A DNA stretch of 64,000 nucleotides from Asticcacaulis sp. AC402 (GTDB lineage: Bacteria; Pseudomonadota; Alphaproteobacteria; Caulobacterales; Caulobacteraceae): positions 1 to 64,000 of the forward strand of contig NZ_AWGC01000001.1 in NCBI RefSeq assembly GCF_000495835.1. Direction: 5' to 3'. Position 1 is the first letter of the stretch; every line of letters starts with the position of its first letter. The notes under the pieces are model-generated. The model saw only the letters and a list, made by a program, of their open reading frames with translations, had not been told where the DNA came from and made no database searches. The translations under genes and the position numbers were made by a program. Shown here one piece after another: positions 18,193 through 26,201 of the stretch.

Positions 18193-19231
18193 ATTGTCCC
18201 GCCATCCGGCGGTAAATCGTGCTTCGGTGAATTCCCAGTTGACGGGCTGCCGCGCTGACGCTGCCATTGTGGACGGCCAGGGCATTGCGGATAGTGGCCA
18301 GTTCCAGATCCACAAGCGACGACGTTGCCAGCGCAAGCGGCGCATGGGCTAAACCGTCATCATCCAGGCGGGCAACGAACTCTCGCCCGTCACGCCCGTG
18401 CAATGACCCGCTGCTTAAGGCGGCAGCGTTGAACAGGTCTTCCAGGTGCAGGCTATCCAGGCCATCCCAGCTGCGCCCGACCAGGGACAGGCCGCGCCGG
18501 TTGGCGGCTACCACGACACCGTCGCGAAACACCAGGATGCCCTCGCGCGCGGCGCCCAGAAGCGCCGGATCGGTCTGGAACCGCAGGGTCTGGCAGCCTT
18601 CGAAGCCGCCGCGAAACAAGCGATGCTCGATCTGCTCCACAGCCATGCGCACCATGCCCAGCATCTGTCCGGCCGGCAGGGTCGACGGCGTCGAGATATC
18701 CAGTACACCTAAGGTGGCGCCGCGCGGATCGATGATCGGCGTGGCAGCACAGCTCAAATTCTGGTGGCCGCGGAAATAGTGTTCGGCGCCATTGACCACG
18801 ACGGCGCGACGTTCGGCGATCGCTGTTCCGATGGCATTGGTGCCTGTGCCATCCTCGCTCCACTGGGCGCCCGGCCGCAAAGCCACCTCCGCCGCCCGCC
18901 CGGCAAAGGCGGGGTCTCCCACGGCATCAAGGATCTCACCCCTGGCATTGGTCAGGACGACGATGCCGGCCAGCTCACGCGCCTCGCCATACAGAGCATC
19001 CAATTCCGGCCGGCAGATCCGGCGCAAAGCTTCATGGCGTTCCTGCAGCACCTTCAGCTCCGATCGCGTCGGCGCGGCAAAACCGGGCGTGGCGGACTCG
19101 TTCAATCCCATATCGGCGCAACGGATCCACGACCGCAGAATGGCATGGCCAATCTGGTCGACAGGCAGGCCCTTGCCCGCAAAGAAGGTCTTGCGGGCGG
19201 CTTCGATCTGAGACGGCTGGGCAGGGATCAA
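18191..19231 (-). CDS. AcoR-like GAF/Fis-HTH transcriptional regulator without AAA+ domain
   Basis: From a TTG at 19231, preceded by AGGGAGG at ideal spacing, the product is 346 residues. It has an AcoR-type N-terminal sensor region (HAILRSWIRCADMGL then a GAF-like part with WSEDGTGTNAIGTA), a PAS-like middle, and a C-terminal Fis-type HTH (VSAAARQLGIHRSTIYRR). The sigma-54 AAA+ domain that AcoR has between them is missing. It is divergent from the aldehyde dehydrogenase at 19537 and is probably its regulator, responding to an alcohol or aldehyde. Upstream codons in the frame look non-coding. Confidence 0.8.
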   Translation of the reverse strand: MIPAQPSQIEAARKTFFAGKGLPVDQIGHAILRSWIRCADMGLNESATPGFAAPTRSELKVLQERHEALRRICRPELDALYGEARELAGIVVLTNARGEILDAVGDPAFAGRAAEVALRPGAQWSEDGTGTNAIGTAIAERRAVVVNGAEHYFRGHQNLSCAATPIIDPRGATLGVLDISTPSTLPAGQMLGMVRMAVEQIEHRLFRGGFEGCQTLRFQTDPALLGAAREGILVFRDGVVVAANRRGLSLVGRSWDGLDSLHLEDLFNAAALSSGSLHGRDGREFVARLDDDGLAHAPLALATSSLVDLELATIRNALAVHNGSVSAAARQLGIHRSTIYRRMAGQ

Positions 19232-19345
19232 GTCCCGCCTCCCTGGTCTGTTGTTAATGCAACGGATTGAATGCCCATCGCCGCCCGGGCGCAAGCCAAT
19301 TCGCACGTGATCACAGCAAGATTGATCCGGACACACGCCCCAACC

Positions 19346-19360
19346 GTCGCAATTTGCGAC
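19346..19360. promoter_or_regulatory. Candidate operator palindrome
   Basis: A perfect 7-1-7 inverted repeat, GTCGCAA-T-TTGCGAC, in the divergent space between the regulator and the aldehyde dehydrogenase. Half-site-like GCGACA words recur 10-45 bases further on. It could bind the adjacent Fis-HTH regulator. No clear sigma-54 promoter was seen. Confidence 0.45.
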
Positions 19361-19536
19361 ACCACCGCGACAACCGCCGCGGGGCGCGACACCCAGGCGC
19401 AAAGCTTGCGAAAAACCCGGTCAATCCGCTGCTCACACCTCCTGCCGCTGTTGCCGGACCCGGCCGTTTGGGCGCAGCCTCATCGTCAAGCTGGACGGGG
19501 CACAACCCGCCGTAATGACCCACAGGAGGATCACAG

Positions 19537-21054
19537 ATGACCAAGTTCGAACGCCTGATCGACGCCGGAACCCCATTCCGCACGCGCTATGGCAACTATA
19601 TCGGCGGCGAGTGGATTGAGCCGGTGCAGGGCCGCTACATGGACAACCTGTCGCCGGTCAATGGCCGCAAGCTGTGCGAAGTCCCGCGCTCCACGTCGGA
19701 AGATATCGACCTCGCCCTGGACGCCGCCCACCGCGCCAAAGACGCCTGGGGCCGGACCTCGGTCACAGAACGCTCCAACATCCTGCTCAAGATCGCTGAC
19801 CGTATCGAAGCCAACCTGCCCCTGATCGCCGAGGCCGAAACCTGGGACAATGGCAAGCCGCTGCGTGAAACCACGGTTGCCGATATTCCCCTGGCCGTCG
19901 ACCATTTCCGCTATTTTGCTGGCTGCATTCGCGCCCAGGAAGGCTCGATCGGCGAGATCGACAACGACACCGTCGCCTATCATTTCCATGAGCCCCTGGG
20001 CGTGGTCGGTCAGATCATTCCGTGGAACTTCCCAATCCTGATGGCGGCATGGAAACTGGCGCCCGCCCTGGCCGCCGGCAACTGCGTTATCCTTAAACCT
20101 GCCGAACAGACTCCCGCCTCGATCCTGGTGGTAGCTGAACTGATCCACGACCTGCTGCCGCCGGGGGTGCTCAACATCGTCAACGGAACCGGCATCGAAG
20201 CCGGCAAGCCCCTGGCCCAGAGTCCGCGTATCGCCAAGGTCGCCTTCACCGGCTCGACAGCGGTCGGCAAGGAGATCATGCGCTATGCCGCCGACAACGT
20301 GACCAACATTACCCTGGAACTGGGTGGCAAATCCCCCAACGTCTTCTTCGCCGATGTCATGGCTGAGGACGACGCCTTCCTCGACAAGGCGCTGGAAGGA
20401 TTCGCCTTCTTCGCCCTCAACCAGGGCGAGGTCTGCACCTGTCCGTCGCGCGCCCTGGTGCACGAATCCATCTACGACCGCTTTATGGAAAAGGCCCTGG
20501 CCCGTGTGAAGGCGATCACCCAGGGCGATCCGCTGGATATGGGCACAATGATCGGCGCCCAGGCGTCACAAGAACAATACGACAAGATCCGCCGCTACCT
20601 CGAGATCGGTCGCAATGAAGGCGCCAAAGTTCTGACCGGCGGAGATATCACCCGGCTTGGCGGCGACCTCAATGACGGCTTCTACATCCAGCCGACGGTC
20701 TTCGAAGGCCACAACAAGATGCGCGTCTTCCAGGAGGAGATCTTTGGCCCGGTCGTGTCGGTAACCACCTTCAAGACCGTCGAGGAAGCCATCGAAATCG
20801 CCAACGACACGGTCTACGGCCTGGGCGCCGGGGTGTGGTCGCGCGACATGAACCTGGCCTACCGCGCCGGCCGCGGCATTCAGGCCGGCCGCATCTGGAC
20901 CAACTGCTACCACGCCTACCCCGCGCACGCAGCGTTCGGCGGCTACAAGCAGTCGGGTATCGGCCGCGAAACCCACAAGATGATGCTGGGTCATTACCAG
21001 CAGACCAAGAACCTGCTGGTCTCCTATGCCCCGCAGAAACTGGGCTTCTTCTGA
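19537..21054 (+). CDS. NAD-dependent aldehyde dehydrogenase (AcoD/ExaC type)
   Basis: The 505-residue protein is a complete ALDH. It has [20 protein letters not shown], the FTGSTAVGK nucleotide turn, general-base glutamate in LELGGKSP near residue 259, and the nucleophile in [10 protein letters not shown] near residue 300. The [11 protein letters not shown] wording and the ending [13 protein letters not shown] are typical of the acetaldehyde dehydrogenase group AcoD/ExaC, which oxidises acetaldehyde or other short aldehydes to the acid. AGGAGG precedes ATG. It stands next to a likely specific regulator and ends in a strong terminator. Confidence 0.93.
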   Translation: MTKFERLIDAGTPFRTRYGNYIGGEWIEPVQGRYMDNLSPVNGRKLCEVPRSTSEDIDLALDAAHRAKDAWGRTSVTERSNILLKIADRIEANLPLIAEAETWDNGKPLRETTVADIPLAVDHFRYFAGCIRAQEGSIGEIDNDTVAYHFHEPLGVVGQIIPWNFPILMAAWKLAPALAAGNCVILKPAEQTPASILVVAELIHDLLPPGVLNIVNGTGIEAGKPLAQSPRIAKVAFTGSTAVGKEIMRYAADNVTNITLELGGKSPNVFFADVMAEDDAFLDKALEGFAFFALNQGEVCTCPSRALVHESIYDRFMEKALARVKAITQGDPLDMGTMIGAQASQEQYDKIRRYLEIGRNEGAKVLTGGDITRLGGDLNDGFYIQPTVFEGHNKMRVFQEEIFGPVVSVTTFKTVEEAIEIANDTVYGLGAGVWSRDMNLAYRAGRGIQAGRIWTNCYHAYPAHAAFGGYKQSGIGRETHKMMLGHYQQTKNLLVSYAPQKLGFF

Positions 21055-21082
21055 ACCGGTATTCCGTCCGTGTCGTCGAGCC

Positions 21083-21114
21083 AGCCCCCGGACATCGTTC
21101 CGGGGGCTTTTTTT
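21083..21114 (+). terminator. Terminator of the aldehyde dehydrogenase gene
   Basis: AGCCCCCGGA, loop, TCCGGGGGCT followed by a run of seven T. The following 250 bases before the next gene hold no convincing gene; a 22-codon frame at 21223 is too short to support. Confidence 0.9.
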
Positions 21115-21365
21115 GTGGCCCGATCGACACAGTTACAGGTTTCATTTTCAACCATATTGCCTCGCACGGTATTTCCGGCATATGTCCGCCGCCTGTTCAA
21201 CCTTCCTGTCTGGAGACTCACCGTGAAAATCACCGTGAACGGCGCACCGCCCCCGTCTCCCGCGACGAACCCGTCTTCCGTGGCGAACTAGCGCCCGAGG
21301 GCGCTTCATCTGTCCCAAAATCAAGACTCAGGAAGGTGCGCCGCAACCCGCGGCGCGATTACATC

Positions 21366-21785
21366 ATGTATGTGCGGTTTGTTACGCCGCTCCGCGACCG
21401 AACCACGGGCGCGGAGACGGGCTTTTTTCGTGCGTCCTGGTACTTGCGCGAGGTCGGTTGTCCGGACTGGATCCACCGCGAACTCGATCTGCAATTCGAC
21501 TGGTTTAACGCGCACCTGCCGATCCCCGGACGGGTCGGCCGCCATTTCAAGCGACGCGGCAGCGTCTATGGAGTGTGCTGGTTCCAGCCGGACGCCACCG
21601 AATGCATCCAGCGGGCACGTTACTGCGCCTGGCTGGTCAGCGAAGGCGGCGTTCCCGTCCAGGCGATCAAGCTGGCGCAGCCGCGCGAAATCATCTGGCG
21701 CGACGACTATCAGTTGGTCGTCCGGCCTGATCCGGACACCCCACTGGCCTTCAGCGGCAGGCGCTTTCGTTCGCTCGACAGTTAA
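21366..21785 (+). CDS. Conserved-looking hypothetical protein, 139 aa
   Basis: The product begins MYVRFVTPLRDRTTGAETGF and is soluble, with many aromatic and charged residues (FRASWYLREVG, LDLQFDWFNAHLP, YGVCWFQPDATECI). I recall similarly worded hypothetical proteins in Caulobacter relatives but know no function. ATG at 21366 is the first methionine of the recognisable part; the frame is open far upstream but there shadows the aldehyde dehydrogenase. A short terminator-like hairpin follows at 21797-21821. Confidence 0.6.
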   Translation: MYVRFVTPLRDRTTGAETGFFRASWYLREVGCPDWIHRELDLQFDWFNAHLPIPGRVGRHFKRRGSVYGVCWFQPDATECIQRARYCAWLVSEGGVPVQAIKLAQPREIIWRDDYQLVVRPDPDTPLAFSGRRFRSLDS

Positions 21786-21796
21786 GGCTGGCAAGG

Positions 21797-21852
21797 ACAA
21801 GACCGCAAAAATGCGGTTTTGCCCTTGACCTCTTAGCCTGCGTTGGTTATGG
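21797..21852 (+). promoter_or_regulatory. Terminator hairpin followed by predicted rpmB promoter
   Basis: A small hairpin ACCGCA-AAAA-TGCGGT with TTTT (21802-21821) ends the upstream gene. It is followed by TTGACC (21825-21830), a 16-base spacer and TTATGG. Further down, TGGCGGCC (21864-21871) and GGCCGCCA (21883-21890) form a hairpin in the likely rpmB leader. Confidence 0.45.
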
Positions 21853-21923
21853 AACGCCCCTCCTGGCGGCCCGAGGACCTCTGGCCGCCACATCCTGTTA
21901 TCTTTACTCGAAGGTAGAAACCC

Positions 21924-22214
21924 ATGTCGCGTCGTTGCGAACTCACCGGTGTCGGTCCCATGGTCGGCCACAGCGTGAGCCACTCAAATGTCAAGACGAA
22001 GCGCCGCTTCCTGCCGTCTCTGCGTCAAACCGCCCTGCAGTCCGATGCCCTGGGTCAGTCTTTCCGCCTGAAGATCTCGAACGCAGCCCTGCGCACGCTC
22101 GACTTCCGCGGCGGTCTGGACACCTTCCTGGTCAAGGCCGATGATGCTGATCTGTCGCTACGCGCCCGTCGCCTGAAGAAGCAGATCAAAGACAAACTGG
22201 CCGTTAAGGCCTAA
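21924..22214 (+). CDS. rpmB: 50S ribosomal protein L28
   Basis: The 96-residue product is a standard alphaproteobacterial bL28: MSRRCELTGVGPMVGHSVSH, KTKRRFLPSLR, then LKISNAALRTLDFRGGLDTF. It is part of the large ribosomal subunit. GAAGGT lies upstream of ATG. The gene is monocistronic, with its own promoter-like region and terminator (22264-22293). rpmG is not adjacent, as is usual in this group. The GC-rich leader hairpin at 21864-21890 could be involved in autogenous control, which is inference. Confidence 0.97.
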   Translation: MSRRCELTGVGPMVGHSVSHSNVKTKRRFLPSLRQTALQSDALGQSFRLKISNAALRTLDFRGGLDTFLVKADDADLSLRARRLKKQIKDKLAVKA

Positions 22215-22263
22215 GGTTTCCGATCGTAAGTTTTCTGGTGGTCTCAGGACCGAGCATTCCAAG

Positions 22264-22293
22264 AGCCCCGGCCCGCAAGGTCCGGGGTTTTTT
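22264..22293 (+). terminator. Terminator of rpmB
   Basis: AGCCCCGG, loop with GCAAGG, CCGGGG followed by six T. Confidence 0.85.
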
Positions 22294-22341
22294 GTTGCCG
22301 CATTTCCGGATAGGCTGCTCCCAAAACACCGGGAGAGAACC

Positions 22342-23751
22342 ATGCGCCTGATCGCCCTCGCCGCCATCCTCGCGGCCTTAGCCGTCCCCGCTGCGGCCAA
22401 GCCGCTACCTCCTTTGTCAGTTTCGCCCAATGGCCATTATTTCGTCACCCCAGATGGAAAGCCCTTCTTCTGGCTGGGCGACACGGCATGGGAACTGATC
22501 CATGCCGCCACACCCGATGAGCAGACCTATTACCTTAAAACCCGGTCGCGCCAAGGCTATACGATTGTCCAGACCGTTGTCCTGGGTGAGGTTGACGGTC
22601 TGCGCAAGCCAACACCCGATGGCCTGACACCCTTTCAAAATGACGATCCGTCCAAACCCAACCTGGCCTATTTCGACCGCGTCGCGGAGGTGGTTGAACG
22701 CGCGGAGACCCATGGCCTTTATGTCGGCCTGCTGCCAACCTGGGGCGACAAGGTCACGACCATGTGGGGGACAGGACCGCAGATTTTTCCGCCATCCGAC
22801 CCGGGCCGGGCCGAAGCCTATGGCCGCTTCCTGGCCGGGCACCTCAAATGCCGAAGCAATATCGTGTGGGTTCTGGGTGGCGATCGCCCGCCCGAACATG
22901 ACGGCATCGATTATCGTCCGGTCTGGGCCGCCATGGCCAAGGGTATCGCTACCGCCTGTGGCCGAGATCCCTTGATCGCCTATCACCCCAATGGCGGCCC
23001 GCAAGGCACCTCCTATACCCTGGCTGATGCCGACTGGCTGGATATCCACGGCATGCAGAGCGGTCACGGCGGTGGCCACGACGTGCCTGTTTGGGAGATG
23101 ATCGCTCACGACTTTACCTTGGCCAGACCCAAGCCGACCCTGGATCTGGAACCCAATTACGAGGACCATCCCTACAATTCCTGGCCACGCTGGGACGCAT
23201 CTACCGGTTATTTTGACGACTATGATGTACGCAAACAAACCTACCGATCGGTGTTTGCCGGCGCCGCTGGCGTTACCTATGGCCACCATTCGATCTGGGG
23301 CATGGTGGGTCCGCGCAACGATGTCATCAACCATGCCAAGATGGACTGGGTGAGCGCCCTGCACCGGCCGGGTGGCCGCCAGATGATGTATCTGCGGGAC
23401 CTGATCGAATCGCGACCGCAACTGGACCGCATTCCCGACGACAGCCTGATCGTTGAGGGCCAGGGCAGCGGCAACCTGCATATGACGGCGACGCGCGATA
23501 CCGCCGGCACCTATGCTTTTGTCTATATGCCGCTCAACGATCGAATGGTGACAATCGATCTTTCGAAACTCAATGCGTCCCTGCTCCGTGTCTGGTGGTA
23601 TGATCCGCGCACCGGTTTCGCGACCTGGGTCAGCAATATGAGCAACAGCAAGGGGGCGCTGAAGATAAAAAGTCCGCCAATCGGCCCCGACTGGATTCTG
23701 GTGCTGGATGACGCCGCGATGGGGTATCCGCCGCCAGGCGCCAAGCCCTGA
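22342..23751 (+). CDS. Secreted DUF4038/GH140-like glycoside hydrolase
   Basis: The 469-residue protein has a signal peptide (MRLIALAAILAALAVPAAA) and then the apiosidase-like TIM-barrel of the DUF4038/GH140 group: FFWLGDTAWELIH, LLPTWGDK, NIVWVLGGDRPPE (acidic residue at a strand end) and PTLDLEPNYED (second acidic residue). The C-terminal part (VWWYDPRTGFATWVSN) is the small beta-sandwich domain found after the barrel. Characterised GH140 enzymes release apiose from rhamnogalacturonan II, but the family has other, untested branches. It stands alone, with no transporter or regulator nearby. Confidence 0.85.
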   Translation: MRLIALAAILAALAVPAAAKPLPPLSVSPNGHYFVTPDGKPFFWLGDTAWELIHAATPDEQTYYLKTRSRQGYTIVQTVVLGEVDGLRKPTPDGLTPFQNDDPSKPNLAYFDRVAEVVERAETHGLYVGLLPTWGDKVTTMWGTGPQIFPPSDPGRAEAYGRFLAGHLKCRSNIVWVLGGDRPPEHDGIDYRPVWAAMAKGIATACGRDPLIAYHPNGGPQGTSYTLADADWLDIHGMQSGHGGGHDVPVWEMIAHDFTLARPKPTLDLEPNYEDHPYNSWPRWDASTGYFDDYDVRKQTYRSVFAGAAGVTYGHHSIWGMVGPRNDVINHAKMDWVSALHRPGGRQMMYLRDLIESRPQLDRIPDDSLIVEGQGSGNLHMTATRDTAGTYAFVYMPLNDRMVTIDLSKLNASLLRVWWYDPRTGFATWVSNMSNSKGALKIKSPPIGPDWILVLDDAAMGYPPPGAKP

Positions 23752-24032
23752 CGCGTCCGGTTCCGCGGCTTGCCAACAGGAGGTGCATCACGGTCAGCAA
23801 GCCTTGGCTTGGCTTCCATCTTTCCTCACCACGCCTGGCCGGTGTCTGCACGAGAGGCAATTATACCTCCCCGCGAGTTTGGGCGTGGAACCGTTTTAGG
23901 CTGTAGGCCGACGTAGTTTCTGCCGTCGGTGGATCTGGAAACGACGGCAAGTCGCCCCAGCATCAGTTTTGCGTCGCTTCATTGCGCTTCACTCTGTTCA
24001 TGGCCTCTCTGGCCAGTGAACAGAGACGGAGC
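23752..24032. other. Intergenic region without recognised gene
   Basis: About 280 bases between the GH140-like gene and repeat A copy 3. Short frames exist but none has a ribosome site or recognisable product. No tRNA or hairpin terminator with a T run was found. Confidence 0.4.
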
Positions 24033-24152
24033 TAGAGCGGGATGGCTTTAGGCAGAATCGCCATCTCGCTCTAAGTTTTTGTTTTGTCGCGCAATTTATC
24101 CGAAAACGGGAGCGCCCGTGCGGGTGCGTCACACTTTATCGGATTGCGCTAT
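24033..24152 (+). repeat. REP-like repeat family A, copy 3
   Basis: TAGAGCGGGATGGC hairpin variant with GCCATCTCGCTCTA, TTTTTGTTTTGTCGCGC, the GGGAGCGCCCGTGCGGG insert, then CACTTTATCGGATTGCGCT. Confidence 0.85.
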
Positions 24153-24182
24153 AGGGGTTGCATCGCTTCACACTCGACGGCA

Positions 24183-24557
24183 TCAGGCCCTCGTGCGTCG
24201 CCAAACGTGCACATAGGCGGCGCCGATGGTGATCTCTCCAACAATCGCGAGCCAGATACCTGGTTCAGCGTATCCGCGCGCGAATTCAAAGGTTCCCATC
24301 GCAGCCAGACCCAACATCATAACGGCTAAGGCCAGGCATATCGCCTTCTGCACCGCGGGGTCCCCAGTTTCTCTCGTGAGCCATACGATCAAGGCCAGTC
24401 CCAAAAACAGTACGCCGGCCCGCCTCGCCATGAAATCACCAAGCGCATGAGGGTCCAAGCCAAAAAGCCAGTAAATCGGTTGCGGGAAAAAGACGAGCGT
24501 AGCGCAAAGAATGGTGAACAAAAGCGCAGTGGCGCTCGAAACAGATCTAAACGACAT
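24183..24557 (-). CDS. Small integral membrane protein, 124 aa
   Basis: The product has four predicted membrane helices (about residues 8-25, 45-62, 70-90 and 100-115) joined by short loops. No conserved functional motif or named family is recognised; several small four-helix inner-membrane families would look like this. It stands between repeats of families A and B and has no obvious operon partner. Base composition is slightly lower in G+C than its neighbours. Confidence 0.55.
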   Translation of the reverse strand: MSFRSVSSATALLFTILCATLVFFPQPIYWLFGLDPHALGDFMARRAGVLFLGLALIVWLTRETGDPAVQKAICLALAVMMLGLAAMGTFEFARGYAEPGIWLAIVGEITIGAAYVHVWRRTRA

Positions 24558-24658
24558 GAGCGAATCCAGAATACATTGCGTTCATCTTAACAATCCTGAA
24601 CTGCGCACCCCTTGTAAACAAAAAATACAGCTACTCATTGTCGCATCGAATGAGGCCT

Positions 24659-24684
24659 GGTATCCGGATTTTTTTAGCTCAAGC
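24659..24684 (-). repeat. Fragment of repeat family B
   Basis: Reverse complement reads GCTTGAGCTAAAAAAATCCG followed by GATACC, matching the internal end of the second B hairpin region (GCTTGAGCTGAAAAAATGCG). It directly abuts repeat A copy 4. Confidence 0.5.
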
Positions 24685-24788
24685 TAGAGCGGGATGAGTT
24701 TTGATGGACTCAAAATCCCGCTCCAGGTTTGTGTTTTATCGCGCAGTTTATCCGAAACGTGCGTCAAACTTTATCGGACAGCGCTCTA
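24685..24788 (+). repeat. REP-like repeat family A, copy 4
   Basis: TAGAGCGGGATGAG hairpin, then GTTTGTGTTTTATCGCGC, ending GACAGCGCTCTA. The last three bases (CTA) are the complement of the TAG stop of the phytase-like gene. Confidence 0.85.
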
Positions 24789-25703
24789 ACGCTTCCAGTC
24801 GAACATCAGCAGTCTGGGCCGGCCATCATCCTGCAGGCTGTCGGAGATCAGGTACAGGCGGTAGCCACTGTCGGTTTTGACCGCCGCCACGCCTTCATAG
24901 TTGTCAGCGACCGCCAGCGGCACGCGCGCCAGGTCGTCGATCTTGACCAGACGGCCGTCCTTCAGCCGCAATCGGGTCAGGATCGCGCGCGGCGTGCTGA
25001 AGGGGGAATAGAAGCGATACAGCGCCAGCACCTCGTCGTCGCGGCCCGGGAGCGGCGCCAGCGAGACCAGCTTGTACATAAACCCCGGCACTGCCGGCCC
25101 GTCGATAGCCTTACAGCCGGGCGCCGCCGTGCCGCACAGCCAGAAGCCGCCTGACTCGGCGCCGGCCAGCAATTGCCCACCGACATAGGCCAGCCCCTCC
25201 AAACCCTCATTATTGGGCAGGCCTGGCAAACCAGGCACCGCCAACTGAGCTGGCGTTCCGTTCCAAGCCACACCAGGCTTGTAGACCATGATGCGGTGCA
25301 TGCGCTCATAGCTGACGTAGCGCGTACCGTCCGGCGCCAGCGCCAGGTCCTCGGCATCGTTATAGTCGCGATTGATCGAGGTCTTGCCGTCGCGGTCACG
25401 CAGGAGATCGATTCTAACCGCACCGCCGCCAAGGGAAAAGCTCACTACGGCGCCAAGGTCACTGAGCGCGGTTATCTGGCCATCGGCCGTGACCTCCAGG
25501 TCAGACAAACCCATGATCTGCGACGTGCCGTGGGCGAAAATCTGGTAGCCACCGGCATAGCTCACCCGCGCATTCAATGGTTTCGGATCAGCCGCCTTCG
25601 GCAAGGGCTGCAAAGTGACGCGCTCGCTACCATAGGGGCGCAGTTCGGCCTGGACAGGCCAGGCGAGCAAAAGTGCCGCGATCGTCAGGTTCAGCCATCT
25701 CAT
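24786..25703 (-). CDS. Phytase-like esterase family protein, secreted
   Basis: The 305-residue protein starts with a signal peptide (MRWLNLTIAALLLAWPVQA) and has the beta-propeller-like wording of the esterase-like phytase family: LSDLEVTADGQITALSDLG, YNDAEDLALAPDGTRYVSYE, NEGLEGLAYVGGQLLAGAE and NYEGVAAVKTDSGYRLYLISD. These proteins are periplasmic or surface-associated; activity is mostly predicted rather than shown. ATG at 25703 gives a proper signal peptide, whereas earlier in-frame starts add an unlikely leader. Its TAG stop is formed by the end of repeat A copy 4. Confidence 0.8.
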   Translation of the reverse strand: MRWLNLTIAALLLAWPVQAELRPYGSERVTLQPLPKAADPKPLNARVSYAGGYQIFAHGTSQIMGLSDLEVTADGQITALSDLGAVVSFSLGGGAVRIDLLRDRDGKTSINRDYNDAEDLALAPDGTRYVSYERMHRIMVYKPGVAWNGTPAQLAVPGLPGLPNNEGLEGLAYVGGQLLAGAESGGFWLCGTAAPGCKAIDGPAVPGFMYKLVSLAPLPGRDDEVLALYRFYSPFSTPRAILTRLRLKDGRLVKIDDLARVPLAVADNYEGVAAVKTDSGYRLYLISDSLQDDGRPRLLMFDWKR

Positions 25704-25751
25704 GATCGGTCTCAGTTTGTAATCCATCTGACTTGCTGATATCATCTATTG

Positions 25752-25934
25752 ATGCAAACTGAATCTATAGAATACGAAGTCGGTCTTTATCCGCGCGGCC
25801 CCAACAGCTGCCTATGGAAGATCTGGCCGAAAGCCGGCGGCACCATCGTTGCGACCGGAGTCGAAAAAAGTTGGGCCGAAGCTCAACGTGCGTCAAAACG
25901 GGCGAAAGAACGCCTCGACGCCAAGGGCGCTTAG
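25752..25934 (+). CDS. Small hypothetical protein, 60 aa
   Basis: ATG at 25752 opens a frame of 60 codons. The product (MQTESIEYEVGLYPRGPNSC at the start) is soluble, with a short strand-turn region and a helical basic tail (RASKRAKERLDAKGA). No domain is recognised. It is divergent from the phytase-like gene with only about 50 bases between starts. Its TAG stop is part of repeat A copy 5, so the C-terminus may have been set by insertion of the repeat. Confidence 0.5.
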   Translation: MQTESIEYEVGLYPRGPNSCLWKIWPKAGGTIVATGVEKSWAEAQRASKRAKERLDAKGA

Positions 25935-26187
25935 AGCGCAATCCGATAAAGTGGACGCCACCGCACGGGCGCCCCCGTTTTCGGAGAAATTGCGCGACAA
26001 AACAAAAACTTATACCAACCCTCGATGACCTTGACTCATCGTGGATTGGCAAGGGCGACTGCCCGCCCGAGCTTACGCGAGGAGCCATGAGGCGCTTGAG
26101 CTGAAAAAATGCGAATACCAAGCGTCATTCTTTATGAGGCTTGGTATGAGAGCGGAGTTTTGAGTCCATCAACACGCTTCCAGCTCC
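25932..26187 (-). repeat. REP-like repeat family A, copy 5, split by element B
   Basis: Left part 25932-26011 runs TAGAGCGCAATCCGATAAAG to GACAAAACAAAAACTT. The right part from about 26149 continues AGAGCGGAGTTTTGAGTCCA. In unsplit copies (45063-45166) these two join as AAAACTTAGAGCGGG. The inserted segment is a family B element. Confidence 0.85.
26012..26147 (+). mobile_element. Repeat family B, copy 3, inserted into repeat A
   Basis: An intact 136-base two-hairpin element, almost identical to 16262-16397, with ends ATACCAACC and CTTGGTAT. It interrupts a family A repeat, which shows that it moved after the A copy was present. It has no coding capacity, so a transposase elsewhere would be required. 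No target duplication longer than two bases is visible. Confidence 0.8.
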
Positions 26188-26201
26188 AGAGTCCGCCAAC
26201 G

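Noticed and set aside
19480-19520. Possible sigma-54 promoter (GGGGCAC...CGCCG) before the aldehyde dehydrogenase
   Set aside because: The GG to GC spacing does not fit the -24/-12 pattern, and the adjacent regulator lacks the sigma-54 activation domain.
21223-21291. 22-codon frame with GTG start and GGAGA upstream
   Set aside because: It is too short and rich in proline and serine; there is no homologue that I recognise.
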